From Rallus limicola (taxonomy: Eukaryota > Chordata > Aves > Gruiformes > Rallidae), in the NCBI GenBank assembly GCA_022605955.1, contig JAKCOZ010000039.1, positions 4,769,501-4,833,500 of the forward strand: DNA of 64,000 nucleotides, in the 5' to 3' direction. The notes under the pieces were generated by a model. That model searched no databases. It was not told the DNA's origin and saw only the letters and a list, made by a program, of their open reading frames with translations. Below, one piece after another: positions 12,739 through 23,922 of this stretch. Position 1 is the first letter of the stretch. Every line of letters starts with the position of its first letter. A program made the translations under genes and the position numbers.

Positions 12739-14137
12739 ATGTTTTCAGCTTGGAAACAAGCAAATGAAACAGAGTGATCTAACTCTTCTGTGTTGGAAGA
12801 GACTTCAGAAACTTGCTGTCCAGTGGAGTACTGAGTAGTTACTAGCTCTTGAATTGTATAAGTGATTTTTTTTTTTTTTTTACGTATGTATATTTATTGG
12901 AAGCAATTTTATCTCACACCATGTGGTACTAATGTGTTGGTTTGTTTGTATTTAAGGAGAGAGCAACATAATTTTCTTTTGCAATTTCACAGCTCATAAG
13001 CATTTTTACTATTATGATTAAATGTTATGCATTTGTGTTTTGTTTGGGGGTTTTTCCCTTGATGGAGCCTTACCCCATTAAATTTCCTGCACATCTGTAA
13101 AAGTAATCAATTGTTATAAAACCTTATATTGCTTAAATGAGTTTTTATGTAATGAATTACAGTTTATTACTTTGCACAAAACTTAGAATAATTGTTAGGA
13201 TGGTTGTCTGGAGTAATATCCTCTAGGATCTACTCATGGTTAAACAAGATGTTAAGAGATTATACTGTTGGCTCCACTTCCTGTAATATAAGCATCTTAA
13301 TCTCCCTGGAACCACCTCCTTTAATTTTAATCTTTGAAGTAATTTTAAAAATTCATTAATCTCATTGTCAGGGAATTGGTCATTCATGTTTTAGAAATTT
13401 GGTACTGAACAGTGGTATTTTTCAAAAAAATATTTTTTAAGGTGGCAAAGCTTAGATAAATACACTCAGCTTGGAGACCGTATGAGACATTTTATGGCTG
13501 GTGATAAGTGAAGCATATTGAGCAGAGTAGATAAATGTTTAGTTTAGTAGAAGTGTTGTATTTAATGTGAAGGTGATTTAATTTGACTGTACAGAGACGA
13601 GTGTCTTGGTACCACAGTACTGTTAAAGTAACAGCTTTGTGTGTCTGAGTAATTCGTTTTTACTCTATATGAATAGTTTAGAATCTCCAGAAAGACACTT
13701 TATTTAAATATCTGATTTATATTCAAGTTCAGAATTGCTCTGAGTTAATTTAGAAGTAGAGTATATTTGTACAGTATGTTTGGAAATACTTCAGATTCCC
13801 TTTTTTGAGAATTGGAAACAAGTTTAAAATCCTTTTCTTGCCATTTATTTATTTTAAATTGTGGCTTCTTAGTACTGCTTCTATGCCTTGCTGGTTGAGA
13901 TACTTAGTTTGCAAGGTGTTGAATGAAAAGAAGGTAGGAAAGAAGTTTTTCCTAAGGGTTATGCTGAGGTGGTCCGTGACTGGCAGTGGTTGTGTTTTCC
14001 TTGGGGAATTGTTGAAACGAATGTGAATGAAGATGGGATCACTGGGGAAAGAGGAAAAAGCAAATAAAGGCCTATGCTTAAAATGACAACAAAGCCTTCA
14101 AATAGCATAGCAAATTAGTATGCTGTGGCTGGCCATA
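12739..14137. other. Non-coding stretch, presumed intron 1
   Basis: AT-rich, with a T16 run at 12866-12881. No exon or repeat family recognised. The frame at 13805-14026 appears to be chance. Confidence 0.5.
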
Positions 14138-14900
14138 ATCATAGAATCATAGAATTGTAGGGGCTGGAAGGGACCTCCAGAGATCATCGGGTCCAACCCC
14201 CCTGCCAAAGCAGCTCCCCAGCTCATATTGCACAGGGAGGCATCCAGACGGGTCTTGAATATCTCCAGAGAAGGAGACTCCACAACCCCCTGGGCAGCCT
14301 GTCCCAGGGCTCTGTCACCCTCACTGTGTAAAAGTTCTTCCCCATGTTGGTGCGGAACTTCCTGTGCTCCAACTTGCAGCCATTGCTCCTTGTCCTGTCT
14401 CCATAGACCACTGAAAAGGGGCTGGCTGGTTCCCCTTGCATCCCATACTTAAGATATTTACAAACATTATTTAGGTCCCCCCTTAGTCTTCTTTTCTCAA
14501 GACTGAACAGCCCCAGCTCACTCAGCCTTTCCTCATGGGGAAGATGCTCCAGGCCCTTAATCATCTTTGTAGCCCTTCTTTGGACTCTCTCCAGGAGATC
14601 CGTGACCTTTCTATACCAGGAAGCCCAGAACTGGACACAGTACTCCAGGTGGAGCCTGACCAGGGCAGAGTAGAGGGGGAGGATCACCTCCTTTGACCTG
14701 CTGGCCACACTCCTCCTGATGCACCCCAGGATCCCATTGGCTCTCTTAGCCACCAGGGCACACTGCTGGCTCATGGCCAACCTGTCATCAACCAGGACCC
14801 CCAGGTCCTTCTCCACAGAGCTCTTCTCCAGCAGGTCACCCCCCAGCCTGTACTGATAGGTCTCTCCCTGCCCAGCTCTCCAGCCTGTCCAGGTCCGACC
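14138..14900 (-). mobile_element. CR1 LINE copy, 5'-truncated, with internal deletion and frameshift
   Basis: The 3' tail is at the left (atcatagaatcatagaattg), so the element lies on the minus strand. A frame ending at 14223 encodes the ORF2 region after the reverse transcriptase: [58 protein letters not shown]. Relative to the 23.0 kb copy, about 55-60 bases are missing near 14860. A single base is also lost next to LPREVVESP (near 14291-14296), which shifts the last ~25 codons; the old frame resumes in 14098-14283 ([18 protein letters not shown]). No catalytic residues remain. Confidence 0.93.
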
Positions 14901-16245
14901 ACCATATAGAAACATTTTCCGGGTTATGTTGGTAGCCAAGGCTAAAATAAATCCATTTTTGGACATGCAGTTATTCTGTGTGATATCTAAATCCTGTGTA
15001 GATCTGAGTCATTTCTTATTATTGAGTATAGTTTAGAGCACACCAGAAAAGCAGAGAAAAAAGCATGTTGACTAATTAAATGAATGCCTGCCCTCTTCTT
15101 TTATATATAAGGCAATGGAAATCACTTTTTAATTCTGGAAGAAATAGCAAATAAATTATAACTACCTTAACATTTTCTGGCCTCATTTCAAAACAAGGTG
15201 AAAATTCTCTCTTTCAACAAATAGTGAAGGCTAAGCAGAGATGTGGTTGTTTATTCTGGAACTTTGTATATCATCAGAAGTAGTACCCATATAGACACTA
15301 GTTGATGGTCTACACTGTTACTATTTTTAATGGACCTGCACCAGTAGAAACTAGGAATCTGAACTGTGCCAATGTAGGTATATTTTCAGAATCTTAAGGT
15401 TTACATGTAGTAAATGCTGGGCAATGTGAGTCTTCAGTCTGTAGTAAAACCAAAAATAAGCTGAAAGTGTCTTGGATTCTTTAGCTATCTTCCTTTCCTG
15501 GTGTTCAGAACATTGCTTGTGTATGGTAAAGACAAGGAGATGCTCTTGTCTCTTTCACCCTGTCCTTGCTGATTTCAGGAGTCTTACTGTGTACTTCCCC
15601 TCCTTTGAATCAGTTTCCCTGCCTGGTAATTTTCCCTTAGGAAATTAAGATGTCATCTTAGAACATACATCTGGGGTAAGACAGACCAATCTGTCTTTCC
15701 CCTATTAGTCTGGCTTTGCTGGCTGCACTACTTAAGTATGGATAATACAGCTCCCCCTGCACTTGAAGGAAATATTGTGTGTTGTCTTTGAAAAACTAAT
15801 TTAAAATCAGTCACTGTGTCTCCAATCACTGTCTTGTAAAATAGACAACAGTAATTTTTACTTGGTAGAATTATGGTAAGAACAAGTGTGATAAAGGGGG
15901 ATATACCTGTACTCATGAAAATGTGCCTGAGATACAAGTGCTGAAGTGAATGGGGAAAGATGTAAGAAAGGTTGGAACTAGGAGTGGGGGAAAGATGAGT
16001 TGGATAATACTAAGAAAGAGTTTTGTTGCCCATTCCCACCAGCTGTTATAATCTGCAGCTACATTAAACTGTCAGTAGGTTTTCAGTCTTACATTTTATA
16101 CATAGAGTATACTGGAATTGTATTTAATCATGGTTAAATACTTTAAAATGAAAAAAAAAGATAGAACTAACTAATAAAATGCAAAAACGTTGGTGAGATG
16201 ATAACTAATCTGTCTCAAAAGCTTGGTGCTTTTTGAAATCATACA
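14901..16245. other. Non-coding stretch, presumed intron 1
   Basis: No exon or repeat family recognised in this AT-rich segment. Confidence 0.5.
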
Positions 16246-17350
16246 TGTAAGGGGGATCTGGCTGCTGGCTATTCAGGCAGGCAGATAGTGACCAGAGGAG
16301 CAGTGATAAGGTGGAGAACTGAGCTAACTTGATCTGAATCAGCTGCTGCTAAAACCAGCCAAGGTGACTGATTAAGCCAGTATCCCTGTTGCAAAACCTG
16401 CTGAGGTGACTCACTGGAAGAGACTTTGGAATGCCAAGCAAACTGGGGATGGGGAGCTGCTGAGTAAAGGCTTAGAGGATGTATTAAGGAGTGCTGAAGA
16501 GGTGGGACCAGGGACTGAGCAGAAAAGATTTTGAGTCTGTTATGGGATGTTTAAGGCAAGGGAGAAGAGAAGGATCAAAGTGAATTGGGAAGGAATGAGT
16601 ATGGGGGGAAAGGAGAGAAGGAAGGAAGGGATAAAAAGGGCCGGTTATATTTAAGCAGGCAGCTGGTGAGGACATTTGCCTGGTGAAGACTTGTTGCCTG
16701 GTCACCAAAGCTTATCCTAGCCTATTGAGCTGCTTTTTCTTTTTTTTCTTTTTCTTTTCTCTTTTTTCTTTTCCCTTTTTATTTCCTGTGATTGTCTTTC
16801 TAGGATGTATGCATGGTCTGCTAGCAGACTTGAAGCTCTACTAGCTGGCAAGCCTGATGAAGGTCTGAAATACAGACAACAGTAGAGAGTCTGAAGTTCT
16901 GGAAGGTAGCTATTAGAGAAACTATCAAAGGCTTGTTTATCTCTGAGCATTGATCTGCAGATCTGTACTGTCTGTGTTTGTGTGGATGTTTAATGCAGTA
17001 CTGTCCCCTTGTATTCATGTGTGTCTTTGTGGTGAGCCATATTACCTGCAATATGTGTCTGTCCCTTAGGAATTACTGCTCCTCCATGTTGCTTTTTTGT
17101 GAGATCCAGAAATGTGTTAAGGAGCAGCAGCTCTTACTGACCAGGTCAGGAGAGGAGGGATTCTGTGAATCCCCCAGCATACCGTATTTGGCTATCTCTA
17201 AGAAATAACCTTTTGCTTCTTCAGCTGATGGGTATCTGTGAGGGAACCTTTGCAGTGTTTGATGCTGCCCTCAAGGCAAGTTTTCCTATCAGGATTGATT
17301 GTACCCAACAGTACAGAACAAAATTTCCCATGTTGGAGGCTTGGTATTAA
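16246..17350 (+). repeat. Possible unclassified interspersed repeat (LTR-like?), low confidence
   Basis: This interval is richer in G+C than its flanks. It contains a TATA-like element in a purine-rich context (gggataaaaagggccgg, 16629-16645, then ttatatttaag), a long pyrimidine tract (about 16732-16785) and no long frame. The organisation resembles a retroviral-type LTR or a promoter-like repeat, and the left edge begins TG. I could not find a convincing CA end or target-site duplication, so it may equally be unique intronic DNA. Confidence 0.25.
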
Positions 17351-20300
17351 AAAATGGTTAACACCCTGAACTCTGCTGGAATTTGATACGCCCTTTGGGT
17401 GCTTATCACCTCTGAAAGTTTGGGTACTTTCACTTTTGGATTTTAAGGAGTACAGAGTCCTAAATGCTTTCTCCCTAACTGTGAATGAGCACTGTATCTT
17501 TCAGCACAATAGCGAAGTGTTCTGAGGGTTTTTTTTTTGTGTGTCATCTGTTATTGCTGTAAAACTACTTAGTAAAAACAAAATAGAAAGTGGTAATGAA
17601 GACAGAATGGGGTTTTTTAGTGTTTCATGGGGTTTCTTTAGGCAAGAGCATACAAAAAGTATTGCAAAGTTTAATACAAGCACTGGTAAATCTGTAAACA
17701 TGAGTAGGTAAGAAGTGTATTTTAGGATGACTCCCATTCCTAGCCCTTGTTTCCCAGCTGTTTCCAGAAGTGCTGTTATTATAAAAATTGTTTTCTGATT
17801 AAAACTGCAGAAATAAGCTTTCTGTCAGGTGTGCACATCTTCCTTGCAATCCCAGTTCAGTTATTCTTTCTCCATGAAGAGGCCAACTGATTAATTTAGC
17901 CATTTAAAAGGACTAACCTCCTACGCAGCTGCTACAGTCTATATACCTGCTATTGGCAGGGGGAGGAAAATCTGCAAAATGTAATACAAGGGGTTTTTAT
18001 GGCTTTCATGGGTTTGTAGTTGGATTCTTCAGGGGCATCTCTGAAAATCAGTGCTCTCTGGAGAGGAAACAGCAGAGATCATCTCACATTCTTATGTTTA
18101 TTTTGTTGTAAAGATTTCTGAAATTAGGATAAATTCTTTGTGTGATTGAACAGTGCCTCCATACTAACAGGATGTGATTGGAAGTAGTATATTGTGAATT
18201 TCAGAAGGCATGGCTGCTTATAAAGTTCTGGTTATGTTTTAACAAAACTGGTAAATGTAAGGTCGTGATTAGTGTTGGTGGCTGAGACCTTCTGTAACAC
18301 AATTTTCATCTTGGAAGCCCGGATGGTTTAATACCAGCTTGATGCCAGTATAAAACAGTATTCTTAGAAAGCTGGATCTGAATTCTTAGAATACTTAGTA
18401 ATCTGTTCCTTCTCTAGCTTAATATGAAATGCTTTCCTGTTCCATTTTACTGTTTACTTTCTCTTTCTTGACTGAGTGTTGGTTTCTCATGTAGTAATGA
18501 AGAGAGATTACCTAATTTGTCACATCCAGGTTACTTAAGTAACATTTTGGTTGTGTACCGTGACTGGATAGCATGTGTGGCACCAGGTTGCTTCCTCTGG
18601 TTTTAAATGTTCCTTAATAAACAGAGTGATATAACTTTGCCAAGTACAACTGCAAGACCTAAGAGTTTCACCAGCTCTAGTTAAGGCATAAAACATTGTT
18701 GTGGATTGGAAGAGAGAGTAAATGTAATCTATAAACACTGTAGAAGTGCCCGACTGCCAAGATACAGAGCCTCTTCCTTGCATCTTATTGATTTAAGGCA
18801 ATTCCTTGTAGGAGATTTTACTATCATTTGCTACTTGCAGCTCAAGGCAAGGATTTCCAAGGAACGTAATTGGAATCACTCGTTGGATGGCTGTGTTCTC
18901 TTTTGTATCTATGGGAGGATCCTTCTGTAGTCTTGAAGCAAATTTAAGAGGTTTGTGAAACCAAAGACAAAAAGGCACTAAAAATTTTGGTATTAGTATC
19001 AAATGGGTTGAAATTATCAGTGTTCCTACAGCTCTGTGTGAGACTGCACTTTGTTGTTTGAGTACATTTTACCAGCGATAAGCATGGTGATTTACCTAGG
19101 CTTGTATTGCATGGTGTCCTGATTCCTTCATGATGAAGAAAAGGGTGTATCTCACCAGGTGCTAGTAGTGAGTTTGGAAGACTCCATGTGTGATCACAGG
19201 TAAAAAATAAAAAAAAATAAAAAATCTGTGGGGGTTGTTAAAATATTTCTGTTGTGTGACAGCTGGGCCCTTTGAAATTGTTAGGTTGAAGAGTTCAATC
19301 ACTTTCTCTTAACTTGCTTTATAAAGACTGAAAATTCACCACTAGTAAAAGATAGAAAATTCTTAAGTCTTAAAAAGACCAACATATAAGCCATAGGATC
19401 AGCAATAAAACAGTAGATACAGTGGTTTTTATAGGCACCCAAAACATGATCCTCATGTTAGGAAACAGATGATGGAAGACCAGCTGTGGTGGTTCAGTTA
19501 CCTTGGAAGTGACTGCTATACAGCCAGCTGGCTGAGAAAAGGAGGTCCCAAAAAGACAATGAGCAAAAAAGAAAATTTCAGTTAAGCTGATGCTTGTTGC
19601 CATATTTAGAGAAAAAAACTCTTTAACAAAACTGAGCTTGACTTTTGACCAGGTTCTCACACAGCCGTGTTAGTTGTTGGCACTGGCAGCAATGGACGTT
19701 TCTAGCTGTTCCTTTCCTGTTCCTGAAGGATGTGCTCATCAGATGATGTTTTTACCCAAGACTGCAATTTAGCCTTCCTGTAGTTCACACAGTTAAATTG
19801 CACTTCATGAACTCCCCTTCATGAGTGTGTAGTTCATGAATTTCAGGTTTGCCTTAGGTTCTTCCCTCTGGAATTTTTAGCATTTGCCAGGTATAAAGCA
19901 GCAGTCTGTAACAGCAAGGTGCAGTTGGTTTATTTCAAAGACAGTGTTAAGTTTTCAGTTTAGTCAGGTGAGGTAGTCAGCTAAAGGAATGTATTTCTGG
20001 GACTCTCTTCTGCTTTTTTATAAGTCTAAAATAGAAATCATGTTTAGGAAAATAAGAAAAAGGGTAGGTGATCCTTTTTTTTTGTTTTTGCTGTATGCAC
20101 GTGTGCTGTTTTGACAAGTGCATAAATGTGGACTGATGGATCTTTGTTTAGTAAAGAAAGGTAAAAGTTATGTAGTATCCAAGTCTCTAATAGTTACTGA
20201 CATTTTTTTAATGAAACCTATGGACAAGCTATTAGAAGGGCTGAAATAGGGACCGTGCAGTTTTATCTAAACTATTTTTCCTAAAAATGAGAGATGTGTA

Positions 20301-20689
20301 GAAGGGAAGTCATATGGGAACATAAAACTAACCCTTGGTTTGTGATAATTGCATCTACGTAAGCTGTCTTAAATATGGTATACTTTGAATGAAGAGGCTG
20401 TTATTACAGTATTAAAACCAATTTTATTAATAATAAAATACATAGTAACAATAGAAATGCTATCAATAAAACTGCTTTGAAAAAGCAATGTTAAGCATGC
20501 TATGCACACTTGCTTTAGGACATCGTTTGCTCAAGGGCTGCTACATATCTAATAATATTTCTTATCAAAGAAACCTAAATGTCCCTTTTGGTTGGATGCT
20601 TTGAGTAGATAGTTTTTTGAAGGAGAAAACAGATGAGAGATCACTAAAGCTGCAGTGTATCAGAAAATCTGTGGTGACCAGCTGCTCTC
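17351..20689. other. Non-coding stretch, presumed intron 1
   Basis: No exon or repeat family recognised. Short frames on both strands (17501-17737, 18535-18783, 19370-19660) have no recognisable domains. An A-rich imperfect repeat lies at 19202-19226. Confidence 0.5.
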
Positions 20690-20745
20690 CTTAATGGCCC
20701 CCAGGACACCATTGGCTTGCTTGGGCGCAAAATTCCGGCTCATGG
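20690..20745 (-). mobile_element. Short CR1-like fragment
   Basis: The + strand ccaggacaccattggcttgc followed by ggctcatgg resembles the reverse complement of the CR1 ORF2 segment that encodes '(K)ANGVLG' and 'MSQQ' in better copies (compare 14725-14775 and 22447-22498). It is only about 55 bp and diverged. Confidence 0.45.
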
Positions 20746-22258
20746 ATTACTGGAAGATGTGTTGGGGGATTACTGAATAGCTTAATGCAGCTAAATTATA
20801 GGTATAGTGAGCATGAATTGGTACAGAGAGGCAAGCCAGTTGGTGTAACTAGGGGGTGTGGTTGAAGGCTTTACTTACCTTAGTAACTTAATATAATGTT
20901 TGCAGAAATAGTTGCAAAATACCAAGAACTAGGCAATTTGTTTCCTATTGGCATTTCCTGTGGATGTTGTATACATTAGTTATTATTATCTATATTATAC
21001 ACTTAATGGCTTCAACATATTTTTTTGTTGAATAGTTGGCAGACAATCAGTAATACAACCAGCAACCCAGTTGACCTCTTAAAAATAAGTGTGGGTGTAT
21101 TGTAGCTTGTTCAGTTGTACTCTGAAAATACTTAAAATTCTGATGAATGAATGACTAGTTTTCCTGCCACAGAGATCCTTTGTGTAATATTCACCATGTT
21201 TTTGGAATAGTCATATAGTTAATATGTTATCTTTTTTATTAGAAGAATAGAAGTCTGTTGACTCAGTTGGAATTTCAGAGTCAGAATTTACTGACACAAA
21301 AAAACACCTAAATTTTATTTTGACAGGATGTAGTTTGTGTTAATTCTGTATGCCTGAAAATGTAAAATATATTTTAATTTGATCAAAAAAGCTGTAACCG
21401 TGTCTTCATTAGAAATGAAAAACCAAAACAACATCCACAACCCATAGGGCACCCTAGAAATTACTGGCTTGATCTTTTTGTGCTATGTAAACAGTATGTT
21501 TCTGTGGCATACCACAGATTCTTTGTGACTCTTTAATGGGGAGAGTAAACAGGGAATTTCTAAGGAATTGCAAAAAACCAGTGTTCAGAAGTCTGAGATG
21601 ATCTGTAGATATTCTAGGAAATTCATTATAAGGAGTTTGTTCATAACAGTAAGAGAAGGCTCAGTCTGCAGGCCTGTTTTGCAAGAGCTCCTCGTACAGT
21701 AAATCTTAAGGGGTTTGTTTTTGCTCTTCAGTGTTTATTTTTTTCCCCATGGAAAACTCCATGATAGTGTATCTTCTGCAGCTGGCAAGAGCAACTTGTC
21801 TCTAACTTCCTGAGTTGAAAATGGAAATCACTACTGAATTTGATTCCTATTTAATATTTGGCAAGCAGTTTTTTATCAGTTTCAGAAATTCTTGTGAATC
21901 TTCATAGAACTATAATTGTTATTTTTTTTAGAGTAGTTTATTCAGTTTTATTTCTAGTTCTGCTAACTCAAATCATTCTAGTGTGGTATGAGAATTCCAC
22001 AACTTCATTACATTCCTCAGGAAATGAGAATCTTATACTTGCAATGAGGTCAAACACAAAAGTAGTAAATCAGGATTTTTGTTAACTTTGTCTTTTACCT
22101 TGCACAAATCCTAAATTCCAGTGCCCTAAATATGTTTGCTGGGTAACTATATTTGAGCATGAAGAAATGGGGCTTGATTTGGTTGGGTTTTTTTAACTAG
22201 CACTTGTACTGAATCTGTTACATTTAAGTCAGTAGCCCAGCTGTCACAGCCTATTTTC
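20746..22258. other. Non-coding stretch, presumed intron 1
   Basis: AT-rich; nothing recognised beyond short homopolymers. The frame at 21858-22085 is probably chance. Confidence 0.5.
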
Positions 22259-22592
22259 ACAGGAGGGGTGCTCCAGCCCTCTGATCATCTTCATGTTCCT
22301 CCTCTGGACCCACTCCAAGAGGTCCCTGTCCTTCTTTTGTCTGGGACTTCAGAACTGAACACAGCACTCCAGGTGGGGTGTCATGAGAGCAGAGCAGAGG
22401 GGCAGAATCACCTCCCTTGACCTGCTGGCCACTCTGTTCTTGATGTAGCGCAGGACACAGTTGGCTTTCTGAGCTGCTAGCACACACTGCTGGCTCATGT
22501 TGAGCTTGTCATCGAAAAGCACCCTTAAATCCATCTCCTCAGGGCTCCTCTCAGTCCATTCTCTACCCACTCTGTAGTTGTGGGCATTAATA
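22259..22592 (-). mobile_element. CR1 LINE internal fragment
   Basis: On the minus strand it encodes the mid/late part of CR1 ORF2: RSPEEMDLRVLFDDKLNMSQ, QCVLAAQKANCVLRYIKNRV, PLCSALMTPHLECCVQF, then a frameshift to a second frame. Both ends are truncated and the CR1 3' tail is absent. It is clearly more diverged than the adjacent copy at 22985-23922, which lies in the opposite orientation about 390 bp away. Confidence 0.88.
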
Positions 22593-22984
22593 TATCAACA
22601 GTAAACCATAAAACACAGCATGGATGGATTATACACCTAGATTGTATGTGCCTCTCACAGATTTGCTAAGTGGCTATATGTTGTCAAATCCAATACAGCA
22701 CCTTTTATGCAGTATAAAGTCCTGCCTCTGGTTTCTCTTTTGCTTTCTCCAGTAATTACTTGGATTTTAAAGTTTGTCAAATGCCATTAGCTTGCTTCCA
22801 ACAACTGCTCACTTTCTTCTGTTTCTTTAGTTTAACCAATCTAATGTAAAACTTGGAAATATCTCCATCTCCTCCTCCCTTTAATTATTTCATTCCCTTT
22901 AGTCCTGATGTTAGAAGTTCAGGTCTTGCCTTTTCTGAAAAGATTTTGGAACAACTGAGCTTGTAGGATTGTAATGCTAGACAT
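22593..22984. other. Spacer between two oppositely oriented CR1 copies
   Basis: AT-rich, no recognisable feature. Confidence 0.5.
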
Positions 22985-23922
22985 ACTAAGAGGAATTGAT
23001 GACCTTGATGAGGGAATAACATCCACCCTCAGCAAGTACGCTGATGACACAAAGCTGGGAGGAGTGGCTGACACGCAGGAACACTGCGCTGCCATCCAGA
23101 GAGACCTGGACAGGCTGGAGAGCTGGGCTGGGAGAAACCAAATGAAATTCAACAAAAGCAAGTGTAAAGTCTTGCACCTGGGGAGGAACAACCGACTGTA
23201 TCAGTACAGGCTGGGGGATGACCTGTTGGAAAAGAGCTCTGAGGAGAAGGACCTGGGGGTCCTGGTTGATGACAGGTTGGCTATGAGCAAGCAGTGTGCA
23301 CTGGTGGCCAAGAGAGCCAATGGGATCCTGGGGTGCATCAGGAAGAGTGTGTCCAGCAGGTCGAAGGAGGTGATCCTCCCCCTCTACTCTGCGTTGGTCA
23401 GGCCCCACCTGGAGTACTGTGTCCAGTTCTGGGCCCCCTGGTATAAAAAAGACAGGGACCTTCTGGAGAGAGTCCAGAGAAGGGCGACAAAGTTGATTAG
23501 GGGCCTGGAACATCTACCCTACGAGGAAAGGCTGAGTGAGCTGGGGCTGTTCAGCCTGGAGAAAAGAAGACTTAGGGGGGACCTAATTAATGTCTATAAA
23601 TATCTTAGACATGGGTTGCAGGGGGAATTGGACAGCCCCTTTTCAGTGGTCTGTGGGGACAGGACAAGGGGCAATGGCTGTAAGCTAGAGCATAGGAAGT
23701 TCCGCACCAACATGCGGATGAACTTTTTCACAGTGAGGGTGACGGAGCAGTGGAATAGGCTGCCCAGGGAGGTGGTGGAGTCTCCTTCTCTGGAGATATT
23801 CAAGTCTCGTCTGGACGCCTATCTATGTAGTATGAGATAGGGAGCCTGCTTTGGCAGGGGGGTTGGACCCGATGATCTCTTGAGGTCCCTTCCAACCCCT
23901 AAGATTCTGTGATTCTGTGAAT
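22985..23922 (+). mobile_element. CR1 LINE copy with long uninterrupted ORF2 remnant
   Basis: This is the best preserved CR1 in the window. The frame from 22974 to 23840 (288 codons, the first few possibly flanking DNA) is open throughout. It carries the reverse-transcriptase motif C as [10 protein letters not shown] (YADD at codons 22-25 of this frame), followed by [18 protein letters not shown], the [13 protein letters not shown] block, [19 protein letters not shown] and [20 protein letters not shown]. It ends in the 3' tail with two attctgtg-type units. The polymerase fingers, endonuclease and ORF1 are missing through 5' truncation, so it is not autonomous. Lack of stops suggests a younger insertion than its neighbours. 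Confidence 0.95.

Noticed and set aside
22986..23513. 175-codon minus-strand frame
   Set aside because: Antisense of the CR1 ORF2 remnant at 22985-23922.
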